The position numbers and the translations under genes were made by a program. Source: Scilla litardierei (taxonomy: Eukaryota > Streptophyta > Magnoliopsida > Asparagales > Asparagaceae). From it: a stretch of DNA of 64,000 bases. Below, in pieces: positions 22,079 through 35,138 of this stretch (position 1 is its first letter; each line of letters opens with the position of its first letter). The stretch lies in contig CM061142.1 in NCBI GenBank assembly GCA_030789695.1, positions 146,775,266 to 146,839,265 on the forward strand, in the 5' to 3' direction. The notes beneath the pieces are model-generated. The model did no database searches. It saw nothing but the letters and a program-made list of their open reading frames with translations, and was not told the origin of the DNA.

Positions 22079-25000
22079 GTGAGCTTTGATAGAATTGGTG
22101 AGCTTTTATGTTTATGAATCATTTATATTGCTTAAGACTGAGCTTCCTGACTTGGTTGCTATATAGAGCTTTAGGAATGCTAATCATCTATATTGATGAA
22201 AGCTTGCTGAATTGCTTTAGGAATGCTAATCATTTATCTTTGCTGAAATCTTTAGTGCAAGCTTGCTGAAATGATTTGCAATAGACATTTGATTTTCAAA
22301 ATAAATCAATTTCTCAAGCTTGGATGGTTAAATGGTTGACATGACCCAATGTTTGCAATAGAGATGTTTGCAATAATGGTTAAATGACAGGACCCAAAAA
22401 AATTGATTAGCATTCCTAGATGGTTTAATTTTTCAAAATTTGGGTATTTACACCATATGAATGGTTATATGAATGAGATGTTTGCAAAATATGAATGGTT
22501 ATATGAATACACCATATCTTGCAGATGCTTGATATTTTAAGAAATGGTTATATGACTGTGCAAAATGTGAATGTTAATCAACAAATTCATATAACCATTC
22601 ATATGGTTATATGAAGATTAACATTGGTTATGTGAATACACCCAATACACCCAATATTCACATTTTAGTCAATTTGTGAATTTGCAGTCAACTTTCAATA
22701 TGAGCAAGCATGGAAACAGTGCAATATTCATATTCTCTATAGAAATATTCTCTATAGCAATTTGCAGTCAACTTTCAATATTAAGAATGTCCTGATACCA
22801 TTTTCTCTATAGCAATGTTGGTTAAGAATATTTTGCTAGCAGATATTCATATTCAGATATTCAGATATTTTGCATATTCATATTTGGTTATGAATATTCA
22901 TAACCAAATATTCTCTATAGCAAATATTAAATGAATATCTGAATATGAATATTCAGATAGCAAAATATTCTCTATAGCAAAATATTCATATCTGAATATA
23001 AACATATAAAGAATATTTTGGTTATGAATATTTGGTTATGAATATTTTGCCACACAAATTTGCCAAATATTCTCATATCTGAATATAAACATATAGAGAA
23101 TTCTGCTATAACCAAATATTCATAACCAAAATATTCTGATATCTGAATATGAATATTTGCTATAGAGAATATTTGCATTCCTATCTGAATATCTGAATTA
23201 TGAATATTTGGTTATGAATTTTGGTTATGAATATTTGCTGTTGCTCATATGAATTTGGTTATAACTAACATTTATAACCAAAATTCTCAATGTCCTGTTG
23301 CTTATAGCCAAAATTCTCAATGTTATAACCAAAATTCTTTATGTGAATGAATGTCATGTTGCTTATAAGCAAAATTCTCTATGTTATAACCAACAGGACC
23401 CAAAAAATTTTTATTAATTCTCTATGTTAATTGATTAGCATAACATAATGAATGCCAAAATTGATTAGCATTCCTTATGCTAATCTATGTTATAACCAAC
23501 AGGACCCAAAATTTTGGTTAAATGACAGGACCCAAAAATAAGGAATGCTAATCAATTTTTTTGGGTCCTGTTGGTTAAAATTCTCTATGTTATAAGCAAA
23601 ATTTTGGGTCCTGTTGGCCAAAATTCTCTATGTTATAACCAAAATTCTCTATGTTATAACCAAATTCATATGAGCAAATGAATGTCCTGTTGGTTATAAC
23701 CAAATGCTCATATGAATTTTGGTTAGGACATATGTCAATTCTCTAAGAATTGATTAGCATCTGAATATTAGCATTTGTTATAACCAAAATTCTCTATGTC
23801 CTAACCAAATATAACCAAATTCATAACCAAAATTCATAACCAAATATTCATAACCAACATTCATAACCAAATATTCATATTAGCATTCCTATAACCAAAT
23901 TCATATTCCTATAACCAAATTCAATTGGGTCCTGTCATATCTGAATATCTGAATAATTGATTAGCATTCCTATAACCAAATATTCATAACCAAAAAATTC
24001 ATAACCAAATATTCATAACCAAATATGCATATAGAGAATTTTGATATCTGAATATGAATATTTGCTATAGAGAATATTTGGTTATGAATATGAATAGCCA
24101 ATTATTCAGATATTTTGCTCATAACATCTGAATATTTTTGCTCATAACCAACATAGCCAATTCTGACATATAGCCAATTTTTGCTCATAACATGCTGGTT
24201 ATGAATATCTGATAACAAATATTTTGCTCATATTCTCTATGTCCTGATAACATATAGAGAATGTCCTGATAACAAATATTAAATAGCCAATTCTCTATGT
24301 CATGTTGCTCATATTCAGAATGTTGGTTTGCAAAAAAACATGGCCACCAATTTCATTTTATATAAACAGATATGCTCATTTCCAAAAAAACATGGCCAAA
24401 AATATTAACATGACATATATTAATTGATGAAATTGAGGGATAACAGTTGCAAGTTTTCAGTCAATTCAGCATATATGAACTTGCTACTGCTTTTGCAAAA
24501 GAATGTTGGGTTAAAAAGAATGGATTTTGCAAACTTGCAAATTCAATTTAATGGATAACATAATTATAAGTTCAATTGAGTTTTATGAATGAGCTTGCAA
24601 ACCAACATTCAAGATAGCTTAAGAATGAGCTTGCAAATTGAGTTTTATGAATTGCTGTTATAATGCTTGGTGGTTATGAATGATTTTGGTGGTTATTTTG
24701 CATATCCTGTCAATTTATAATGCTTAAGAATGAATTTGGTTATGAATTGCTCCTCATACTTTTGTCCTGTGGCTAAATGAATTATTTTGCATCATATTTT
24801 TTATCACATCTACCTCCATCTGCTAAATTTACAAATTTCTGTGGCTAAATTTTTTGTGGCTAACATATTTACAAATTTAGATATGAAAAAACATGGGCTA
24901 AATTTCTCATATGTTATCCTGTGTCTAAATTGAGATATGAAAAAAACATGGCCAACAATTTCATTTTGTTATCAGTGAATTTTTGTCAATTTGTGAATTT

Positions 25001-27325
25001 GCAACAGGGACAACAGTATTCTCACCTATGTATAAAATTGGGGATGAATTGGTTTGAGAGAATTGGTTATGAATTGGTTATGAATTTAGAGAATTGGTTA
25101 TAAATTTCTGTCCATGTGCCAATACATTCACTTGATTGAGTTTGAGATAATTGGAATGCATATAGATGTAAATTGGAATGAGCTTGCTATTTTGCACCTC
25201 AACTCTTTTGAAATGTTGCACCTCACATGCATAGAGAATTGGCTAACATATTTTGCATATAGTTCAAAATGTTGCACCTCAATTCTTCTGAAATTTGAGT
25301 TTAACATGAAATTAAACTAACTAAGGTATTTGATGATATAAGAAAAATGTTGACCTTAACATGAAATTATCTTCTCAAATTTGAGTATTCAAATTTTTCT
25401 CATGCAGTATACTCTTCTGAAATTTAAGTTATTGATATGGAATTTGAGTACTCAAATTCTGAAATTCTCAAATTTCAGAAGAGTATACTTTGGGAATATT
25501 TCTCATGGAATTTGAAATTCTAAAATTTCTGAAGATATGGAATTTGTGCATTTGAAATTGAAGTTCAATAACTACTCAAATTCTGAAATTCATGAAATTG
25601 ATATCCAGCACCTTATGTTATTGAAGTTCATGAAATTTCAATTTCTGGATATTCAGAAATTCTGGATATATGATTTAGCATGGAATATGATATTGAGTAG
25701 TTATTGAAATAACTACTCAATTTCTGAAGTTGATTCTCATAACTACTCAATTTCAGTTTAGCAAATTGAAAATGGATAACGACTTCATAAGTTGATTATC
25801 ATAAATTGATATTGAGTAGTTATCCGGAAATTGAGTAGTTATCCACAAATTCAGAATTCATGAAATATCATATATCCAGAAATTGAGTAGTTATTGAAAT
25901 ATCATATCCAGAAATTGAGTAGTTATTGAAATATCATATCCAGAAATTGATATTCGAAAATTCATATCCAGCACCTCATGTTAAAAAATTGAAATTCATA
26001 TCTCTATTCAGTAGCTCTATTCAGTTTAGCAAATATCAATGCAGTTCCTATGCTATTGAGCTTAAAATATTTGATATCAAGATGATTCTCATAAGTTGAA
26101 CAATTCTTAAAGACATATACTATAAAGAAAATATCAATTCTTAAAGACATATGATTTAGCATCAAGAACTCATCTTCATCTTAAAGACATCAATGTTTAG
26201 CCATCATTCTCATAAGCATAGGAAAACAGGGATAATTTGTGAAGTTGATAACTACTCAAATTCAATATCAATTCTCATAACTACTCTGAAGTTGATTGGA
26301 TAAGCATATGAAGATGTGTTGGAGAGGATATGAATAACTACTCAATATCAAATTCAATATCAATTTCTGGATAGGATATGAAATTTTTTTCATTCAATTT
26401 CATGCTTATCCAGCTCCTCATGCTTATCCAATCAATTCTGAAATTCTGAAATTCATATCCAATTCTCATAAGCATAGGAAAACAGGGATAAGCATAGGAA
26501 GAGCTCAATTCAATATCAATTCTCATAACTACTCAAATTGGATAACTACTCAATTTCTGAAGTTGATTCTCAATTTCAATTTCATGAAGTTCAATAACTA
26601 CTCAATTTCTGGATATGAAATTGAAGTTCAAATCTCATGAATTCTGAATTTTTTAACATGAGGTTCTGAAATTCATATCCATGCTAAAATTGAGAGATAT
26701 GGGTTTTCAAAATTGAGAGGCTACTCAGCCAAAAAATGATTCCAATATCACTTCATGTTAACAATTGCAAATTGCTAACAAATGCAAAATGATTCCAATA
26801 TACTGTCATCACTTCATGTTAAAAAATTGAGGGGATACTCAGCTAAACAAATTGAGAGATGAGTTTTGTTTTAACATGGAATCAATTTTTCAAAAGCTAA
26901 ACAATTTCACAACATGTGATATTGGAATCATTTTAGCAAATTTATCAAACCTCAACATGTGATCACATTTGCAAATTGCTAAACATCAACTTGACATATA
27001 ATGAATGACAGGATACTCAGCCAAAGAATAACTGCATATACTCAAATACATCAATTTTGTAATTAGGATTTCATAACTGCATATGAAATTGCATTGAATT
27101 CATAACTGCATGTGAAATTGCATAACTGCATATCAACTTGACATATAATCAAATTGAACATGCATACACAGATGTGTTCATATGTTGGTATAGCAATTTC
27201 AAAATTAGGATTTCAACATACGGAAAAAATTTTGCTAATTACCAGGACAATGAAAAAATATTTAAATGAGAAAATTGTTAATAATACAAAGCTAAAGAAA
27301 ACAAAAGAAACTAACTTGGTATGAA
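22079..27325 (+). other. Low-complexity filler of Helitron-2, first part
   Basis: About 5.2 kb without a supportable gene. At 22.4-24.3 kb it is dominated by ATAACCAAATATTCAT and its reverse complement ATGAATATTTGGTTAT. At 25.3-26.6 kb it is dominated by AATTGAGTAGTTATTGAAAT words. From 26688 it is collinear with Helitron-1 18265 onward. Confidence 0.55.
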
Positions 27326-27454
27326 TCAAAAGCAGTTAATTCCAATTACAAAACCCTTTGGGAAGCTGCCTCTGCTTAATCCTTCACTCCCAAGGCTCCC
27401 AATGACATCAACAAGAACCAATAAAGTGACAAAGATTGCCTCTTTCATCACCAT
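27326..27454 (-). pseudogene. Captured first exon of a GH1 beta-glucosidase (fragment)
   Basis: Counterpart of the fragment at 18908-19030, 42 codons: MVMKEAIFVTLLVLVDVIGS signal-peptide-like start, then SEGLSRGSFPKGFVIG. The LSRGSFPKGFV motif is even closer to the plant GH1 consensus than the Helitron-1 copy. An Asp in the hydrophobic core (Ala in Helitron-1) and a Leu for His show independent drift. It lacks the rest of the catalytic barrel, so no enzyme can be made. Confidence 0.7.
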
Positions 27455-29829
27455 TGGCATTGCTGGCTTTTGAGATAGAGAGCAATGCTTTGGGTTCTAT
27501 ATGATGGTGTAATGGGTGGACTTGACAGGATTAATCTATTCACAGGATTTTGAATGGCTCATTACATTGCATTCACAGGATTTTTTCCACATGATTTTTG
27601 GCTCCATGCTTCCTTCACAGGACATTGCATTATTGGCAGTATTGGTATTGGTAGTGGATTGACTGTAATTGGCAATCCTGTATACCAATACCAATGGTAT
27701 TAAAAATCCCTCAAAATGTTGCAATATTGGCAGTTTTGGTATTGGTATACACGAATGCAATGCATATGAGATGTGCACCTCAACCCCTCAACCCCTGTTT
27801 AAAAATTTGAATATTTCTATCAAGTAACTGAAATTGTTCAATATTTTTGTTTAGCATGATTTTTGACTATTACTTGATATTTTTGTTTAACAGGGAGAAC
27901 TTCATTTTGAATATTTATATCAAGTTTACAATCAAGTTTACAGTCAATTGGAGTAAACTTGATATTTCTATCTGCTATGAATGTGAATATTTTTACCAAG
28001 TAACAGGGATTGAGGTAAAATATTCATACATTTACTGAATTGATACTTTATTCAAATGAATATGCCAATTTTGCAGCTTACCAATTCTTGATACCCAATT
28101 TTATGATACCCAATGATGTGATCAAAATTTAGCATAAATTGATTTGGTTTCTATTTTGAGGTTTCTGCATAATAAAGTATAATGAAGTGTAAATTTAGCA
28201 TCAATATGACCCATTGGATATGACCCATTGGAACTTGATTGCTATTAAGAAATTGGCAGTTTAGAATACAAATTAAGTCAAGGTTCAACCTGCTAACCTA
28301 GAAATTGGCAGGTTAGACTAGAAATTGATGCTTTAGAAATGTTTTCGTGTAACAAATGTATATTGAGAAAACTAAGTTGTTTGCTCTTTGCTATTTTTAA
28401 TCATCCCATTTTTAGAAATGTTTTAATGAGGCCATTTTCGTATGTATTTGCTATTAGAGTTAGAAATGTCAGGATAATATGATGAGGACATTTCTAATGA
28501 GGACAGTTGGATTAAGTGTAATTAGAAATGACCTCATTAGAAATTTCAGGATATTTTGATTTACTCCTTTATTGTAACTACATTGTTTGCTATTAGCTAT
28601 TTGTAATCATCCCAGTTTCATATGTAATTTCTATTTTTAGTGTAATGCGGATAGTTTCATATGTAACAAATTTCTTTTACTACTTTAGTGTTATTAGAAA
28701 AATGCTGGATTGTTTGTATATCTTGCAAAACTACATAGGAAATCTTCAGTGTTGAAGTTGAGACAAATTTTAAAAATGTGAACAATGTGAAAATGCTAGA
28801 TTGTTTGTATCAATTTTGATGTAAAATGTCAAAAATTCATTGGATGCTGAAAATGTTGGCAGTGTTCTCAAATGTAAGCATTGTAATTGTAAGAGTTTTA
28901 ATGTTTTAGGTGTACTGGAATCCAGGATTAGGTGTAAAATCATTCATATATTAGGTGTACATGAATACCCTAATTTTACAGGCATGTACACCCAATCAAG
29001 GCATTCAAATGATATACTGGAATCCAGGATTGGGTGTACATGAATACCATGATTTTTGGATATACTGGAATGTGTAAAAATGTTTTTTTGGAGTACCTGT
29101 GGTTTTAGTTACACAATAAAGGATGCTCAACCATTATTGGATATACATGACTAGCAAATTCATGTAATTTTTGGATATACTGGATTTTTGGAGCAAATTA
29201 CATCATTAGCAAATCATTTCAAATCCTTATTTATCTCATTAGCATCCATTTTAAGAAGCAAATTTTAAGCAGTAAATCCATCTTAAAAATAACTGATTTT
29301 GCAAAATAATGTTGGGTTAAAAAGAATGGATTTTGCAAACTTCCAAGTTCACTTTCATGGATTTTGCAAATAATATGATAAACCCAGCATATATGAACTT
29401 GCTTCTGATAATATGCATTGTTATCAAGTATGAAACTAAAAACTACAAACTTGCAAAAACCTAATTGGGATGATATTTTAAACCTAGCATTTATCAAGTT
29501 ATGTTTGGAATTATTTTGGCTTATAATACAAAGATATTGGCTTCCAAAGATATTGGCTTATTATGTTCTTTGGAATTATTCAAAGATAAATATCAATATT
29601 TGAGAATGAACATAATTCCAAAGCTAAATATCAATATTGATCAACTCTGAAACTGGGAGTATTCATTCTCAATTAGAAACTGGGAGTGTTCATTCTCAAA
29701 ATGAACATATTCACCCAATTCCAAACTGGGAGTATTTTAATTGAACATCTACCAAATTCTCAAAATGAACATCTAATATATGCTAATAATGTATTTTAAT
29801 TGTAATTAGTTTGGGTTTAATTTGGATTG
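27455..29829 (+). other. Helitron-2 filler between GH1 fragment and exon array
   Basis: No gene recognised in about 2.4 kb. Up to 28057 it matches Helitron-1. From 28058 on it is unique to Helitron-2 in this window and precedes the exon array. Repeated words include GGATATACTGGAAT (28.9-29.2 kb) and AAACTGGGAGTATTCATTCTC (29.6-29.7 kb). Confidence 0.5.
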
Positions 29830-30397
29830 GGCTTTAGCTCGACGAAGTCGGAGAGAACGAAAACGTGAACGAGAACAATGAAACATATCTCATGCTCTGC
29901 CTTCTGACGGTGTACTTGATATACCTCAAATAACACCAGCCATGACAACTTCTCCGGTTGAACAAGAACATGCTGTCTCAGCCTCGCGTAACGATATGAT
30001 TTCCAGACAAGTTCCTGGACCATCTGTCAGGTCATTATCAACCCGACTGTACATAAAATCTTTTAACGAAGCCATGTATTTTAGTTGTGTTTATTTTTGT
30101 GTTTAAATTTGGATAGGGCTTTAGGTCAACGAAAAAGGAGAGAACGAGAACAAGAACAGCAAAACATATCTCACGCTCTGACTTCTGACGGTGTACTTGA
30201 TATACCTCAAATAACATGAGCCGTGACAACTTCTCCGGTTGAACAAGAAGATGATGTCTCAGCCTCGCGTAACGATATGATTTCCGGACAAGTTCATGGA
30301 CCATCTGTCAGGTCATTATCAACCCGACTGTACATAAAACCTTTTCACCAAGCCATGTATTTTAGTTGTGTTTATTTTTGTGTTTAAATTTGGATAG

Positions 30398-30592
30398 GGC
30401 TTTAGCTCAACGAAAAAGGAGAGAACGAGAACAAGAACAACGAAACATATCTCACGCTCTGACTTTTGACGGTGTACTTGATATACCTCAAATAACACGA
30501 GTCGTGACAACTTCTCCGGTTGAACAAGAAGATGATGTCTCAGTCTCGCGTAACGATATGATTTCCGGACAAATTCCTGGACCATCTGTCAG
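30398..30592 (+). CDS. Array exon C (open)
   Basis: First unit of the array with no stop and intact AG acceptor and GT donor. 65 codons, phase 2 at both ends. Differs from D by a few replacements (TRVVTTS for TPAVTTS; VSVSRND for VSASRND). Confidence 0.7.
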
Positions 30593-30678
30593 GTCATTAT
30601 CAACCCGACTGTACATAAAACCTTTTCACCAAGCCATGTATTTTAGTTGTGTTTATTTTTGTGTTTAAATTTGTATAG

Positions 30679-30873
30679 GGCTTTAGCTCAACGAAAAAGG
30701 AGAGAACGCGAACAAGAACAACGAAACACATCTCACGCTCTGACTTCTGACGGTGTACTTGATATACCTCAAATAACACCAGCCGTGACAACTTCTCCGG
30801 TTGAACAAGAAGATGCTGTCTCAGCCTCGCGTAACGATATGATTTCCGGACAAGTTCATGGACCATCTGTCAG
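30679..30873 (+). CDS. Array exon D (open)
   Basis: 65 codons, intact splice sites, phase 2-2. Reads ALAQRKRREREQEQRNTSHA, then a PVEQEDAVSASRND segment. Nearly identical to C and E, and its 86-nt intron is also nearly identical to theirs, so duplication involved exon plus intron. Confidence 0.72.
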
Positions 30874-30959
30874 GTCATTATCAACCCGACTGTACATAAA
30901 ACCTTTTCACCAAGCCATGTATTTTATTTGTGTTTATTTTTGTGTTTAAATTTGTATAG

Positions 30960-31154
30960 GGCTTTAGCTCAACGCAAAAGGAGAGAACGAGAACAAGAAC
31001 AACGAAACATATTTCACGCTCTGACTTCTGACGGTGTACTTGATATACCTCAAATAACACCAGCCGTGACAACTTCAACGGTTGAACAAGAAGATGCTGT
31101 CTTAGCCTCGCGTAACGATATGATTTCCGGACAAGTTCCTGGACCATCTGTCTG
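30960..31154 (+). CDS. Array exon E (open)
   Basis: 65 codons, phase 2-2. The last exon base pair context is TG|GT instead of AG|GT, so the split codon would read Trp instead of Arg when joined to the next unit. The donor GT itself is intact. Confidence 0.7.
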
Positions 31155-31239
31155 GTCATTATCAACCCGACTGTACATAAAACCTTTTCTCCTCCCATGT
31201 ATTTTATTTGTGTTTATTTTTGTGTTTAAATTTGTATAG

Positions 31240-31434
31240 GGCTTTAGCTCGACGCAAAAGGAGAGAACGAGAACAAATACAAGCAAACACATCTCGATAT
31301 ATGACTCCTACCAGTGTACTCGATATGCCTCAAAGCACATATGCAGTACCAACTTCTCCCGTTGAACATGAAGATAAGGTCTCAGCCTCGCATAACGATA
31401 CGATATGTGCTGAAGATGATGAACCATCTGCCAG
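31240..31434 (+). CDS. Array exon F (open, diverged)
   Basis: 65 codons, phase 2-2, donor CCAG|GTTATT. Clearly homologous to A-E at the start (ALARRKRREREQ) but diverged after it (MTPTSVLDMPQSTYAVPTSP, PVEHED, EDDEPSA). It matches the last array unit of Helitron-0 better than its own neighbours. F is therefore an older unit that did not take part in the recent amplification. Confidence 0.72.
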
Positions 31435-31512
31435 GTTATTATTCATAAAAGCTACTCTGGTTTAATCTAACTTAATTTTATTTAATTATTATTAGGGTTT
31501 TATTTTGGCTAG

Positions 31513-34500
31513 GTGTTTAGCTCAATGTCAAAGGAGAGAACGAGAAAAAGCTCAACGAAACATATCTCGATATATGACTCCTATCTGTAAACCTCAAATA
31601 ACACATGGATTAACAACTTTTCCAGTTGAACAAGAAGAGGCTGGCTCATCCTCGATCTTCCGATGTCAGTCAACTCCGCATGGCTCTGGTCCACCAACTC
31701 AGGTTGATTTTAGTCAGCACTATCTTGAATTAATGAACATACCATGCCCTCATTGTTCAGCCTTACACTGGTTGGATGAACAGTTGTCGAAGTCAACTTT
31801 GAGAACACATCTTTTTGGAACATATTGTTTACAAGGAAAAGTAAAATTGCCGAAACTTAATGAACCCCCTCCAGCACTTCGAGAATTATATGATGGTGAC
31901 AGTGAGGCATCAAAATCATTTCAAATGTATACTCGGGAGTATAATGCAGCTAATGCATTTACTAGCCTTGGTGTGACAATGGATCAAAGATTGATTGCTG
32001 GCAGAGGCCCGAACATATTTACTATTCATGGAGAATTACGCCATCGAACAGGATCACTTCTGCCCCACCCGGATCAAACAGCAAGTTATTGTCAACTTTA
32101 CATATATGATCCGGATTCTGCTATGGAGTTCCGAAGTAATCGAAATCCACATTTGAGCAAGGATGTCTTACAAATTATTCAAAATTGTTTATCGGGCATA
32201 AATCCATTCATCAAAATATATTGTCAGGCGTATTCTGTTTTATCTCAAGCAGATTCATGTGTTCATGATCTTCCTGTATATCTGCATTACAATTCAAACA
32301 AGGATCATCGTCGTTATAACCTCCCAACCGTAGATGAGATTGCAGTTATTTTACCTGGCGATGGATATCGACCTTCCGGGATGCGAGATATAGTTTTACA
32401 TCTTCGAAGAAATCATCAATTAATGCAAATCAATGAGACTCATCCTGCATACTTACCATTACACTACGTCTTATTATTCCCTGATGGTCAGCTTGGATGG
32501 GAACCTGAGTTGAAGCAGTGGGATCCAGTTCAAAACATATCCTCAAGTAGATGCCTGACCATGTGTGTGTTTTATAGCTACCGTCTGTTTGAAAGACAGA
32601 ACGAGTATTCTTCAATTTTGAGAGCTGGAAAGTTATTCCAGGAGTTCATAGTTGATGCTTGGGCAGCAATTGAGAAACATCGTTTGACATTCATCAAACT
32701 TAATCAACGAAAACTCTGCTCAGAGCTCTATCAGGGTCTTGCAGATATCGATGCATATGCCAGATGTGACCAAATTGGACAGCGCATGATACTTCCTTCG
32801 TCTTTCACTGGCAGTGCACGTCACATGTTTGAAATATTTCAAGACTCGATGGCTATCACACGTTATAACCAGCACCCGGATATTTTTCTTACCATGACCG
32901 CAAATCCAAAGTGGCCAGAAATTACTTCGGCTCTACTGCCCAATCAAAAGGCTACCGACCGTCCAGATTTAGTCGCACGTGTATTTGAGTTAAAAAGAAA
33001 GTCTTTGATGAAGGAGATTGATTGCAATAATGTATTTGGAAAGAAAGTAGCACATGTATTTACAATTGAATTTCAGAAACGGGGTCTTCCACATATGCAT
33101 GCTCTTTTCTTTCTTTGTGGACCCGATAAGATTCATACATGTGATCAAGTGGATAGAATTGTTTGTGCTGAATTTCCTGATCCTGCTCAAGATCCTGCAT
33201 TATTCGATAATGTGTCAAAATGTATGGTACATGGACCATGTGGTGCTCGGAGTCCAAATGCTTCATGTATGGAAAATGGTAAGTGTACTAAGAAATACCC
33301 TCGAAATTATGCAAATGCAACAACCATGGATCGTGATGGATATCCTATTTACCGCCATCATAGTAATGGGCATCTATATACTGTAAGGGGGCATCAGGTT
33401 GATAACTGAGACGTTGTGCCGCACAACAGGTATCTCTCAAGGTGCTTTAACTGCCACATTAATGTCGAAGTTTGTGATGGGGTAAGATGTGTGTAGTACA
33501 TTCATAAGTATATTTATAAAGGTCATGATCGGACCACAATGGTATTGGGCGCAGTAAATGAGATCCAACAATACCTTGATGCAAGATATATTGGACCACC
33601 TGAGGCAGCCTGGCGAATATTTGAGCATCCTTTGCATCAAGAGATTCCGTCAGTTTAAAGATTGAAATTTCTTTTACCAGGACAACACAGTGTTATTTTT
33701 GATCCAGATGAAGATGTAGATGCAATAAGGTCTAGGGCTGAAAATGATAAGACAACTTTGACTGAATTTTTTACATGTTACGCTTTACATGAGTCTACAC
33801 ATGATCTCACATATCAAGAATTTCCTCAAAAGTTTGGGTGGCATTTGTCAACAAAGGTCTGGACTCCAAGACAATCTGGATATGTAATTGGCAGAATGTA
33901 TTTTGCCTCCCCTAATTCTGGTGAGAGATTTTATCTACGGTTGCTACTAACAGTTGTTAAAGGGCCAACATCGTGGGAAAATTTACGCACATTCAATTCT
34001 ATCGAGTACCCTACATTCAAAGAAACATGTATTGCAATCGGTCTTCTTGAAGATGATTCCAAGTGGAGACAATGTCTTTCCGAGGCTTCAATTATGAAAA
34101 CATGATATCAATTACGAAGACTGTTTTGTATTATTCTTATCGAATGTGTGCCGATCGACCCCCTTGCATTATGGAATGAATTTTCAATGCACATTTGCGA
34201 TGATCTTCCACATAAATTACAAACTTTATTTGCAATTCCTACCCCAACTCAAGGCCAACTTGAAGATTATGGATTATTCCTTATCAATGAATTGCTTGAG
34301 GAGTCCGGTAAGTGTCTATCCGACTTTCCACCAATGCCACTTCCTGCTGGAGATTGGAATGCAATTGTTGGCAATAGATTGTTGCATTAACATCAGGAAC
34401 TTATAAATAAAGCAAAACAATTGGATGCACAAAAAGACATTGATTGTCTCAATGATGCACAACGCAATGCTTATTCAGCAATTACTTCATCAGTATTTGA

Positions 34501-35053
34501 AAATAAAGGTACTACATTCTTCTTGAGCGGTGGTGCTGGAACTGGAAAGACTTTTTTGTACAATGCAATAGCAACAATGTTGCGTAGTCTTGGAAATATA
34601 GTTATCACTGTTGCGTCTTCCGGTATTGCATCCTTGCTACTTAGTGGAGATCGGACTGCACATTCCACATTTTGTATCCCGTTAGATATGCATGATACTT
34701 CAATTTGTAATTTTAGCAAGCAATCCATGCAAGCTCAATTATTCAGAAAAGCAAAACTTATAATATGGGATGAAGTACCTATGCAACATCAGCACTGTGT
34801 TGAGGCAGTGGATCGATCATTACAAGATATGTGTGATAACCCCAGAGCATTTGGTGGTATTACTGTTGTTCTTGGTGGGAATTTCCGACAAATCTTGCCC
34901 GTCATACCAAAGGGGGTTCGAGAAGAAATTGTTGGTGCCTCATTGAGATGATCTGTATTATGGTGCTCTGTACAAGTTTTGATCTTGGATCAAAATATGT
35001 GGTTAAATAACTCATCTGTTGAGAATGCAAATTTTGCAAAATTTATTTTGGAG
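31513..35053 (+). pseudogene. Helitron RepHel main exon (six nonsense codons, one frame)
   Basis: RepHel joins a rolling-circle (Rep) nuclease to a PIF1-type helicase and mobilises Helitrons. After acceptor CTAG|G one frame runs about 3.5 kb without a frameshift: array-like start CLAQCQRREREKAQRN, zinc-finger-like CPHCSALHW, the Helitron N domain, Rep HUH motif in EFQKRGLPHMHALFFL (near 33075), a Cys-rich segment (CMVHGPCG, CMENGKC), the two-tyrosine motif YIHKYIYKG (33497-33523), then Walker A GGAGTGKT (about 34532), Walker B IIWDE, and [11 protein letters not shown], where the family usually has GGDFRQ. Stops: TGA 33407, TAG 33494 (just before the tyrosine motif), TAA 33656, TGA 34103, TAA 34388, TGA 34949. 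All are explicable by single substitutions. It ends at donor GAG|GTATTT (35054). Confidence 0.92.
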
Positions 35054-35138
35054 GTATTTTATTTCATGCATAATTTAATTTTACTTACTATTTTTATCTT
35101 AGACATTCCTTAACTAAAATTATATCTATATGTATTAG

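Larger units (their letters stand above)
29830..31434 (+). repeat. Tandem repeated exon array of Helitron-2 RepHel (6 units)
   Basis: Units are spaced 287, 281, 281, 281 and 280 bp. Predicted exons: A 29830-30030 (201 nt), B 30117-30311, C 30398-30592, D 30679-30873, E 30960-31154, F 31240-31434 (195 nt each). Introns are 78-86 nt. Each begins (T)AG|G and ends before GTCATT or GTTATT with two bases of a split codon, so every unit is symmetric (phase 2-2). Encoded unit: ALAQRKRREREQEQRN, a Ser/Pro/Asp-rich middle, then ISGQVPGPSV. A has lost its acceptor (TTG for TAG) and has a stop (CGA to TGA); B has a stop near mid-unit; C-F are open. The basic start could be a nuclear-localisation or nucleic-acid-binding patch, but function is unknown. 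Confidence 0.87.

Noticed and set aside
30038..31198. Four similar antisense frames of 88-105 codons across the exon array
   Set aside because: They are the reverse strand of the repeat units and include intron sequence. They recur only because the DNA unit recurs, and the sense strand has matching splice sites and a recognised protein continuation.
29824..31500. CRISPR-like array (regular 281-bp repeats)
   Set aside because: Eukaryotic transposon context, repeats with coding content and introns, no short repeat/unique spacer structure.
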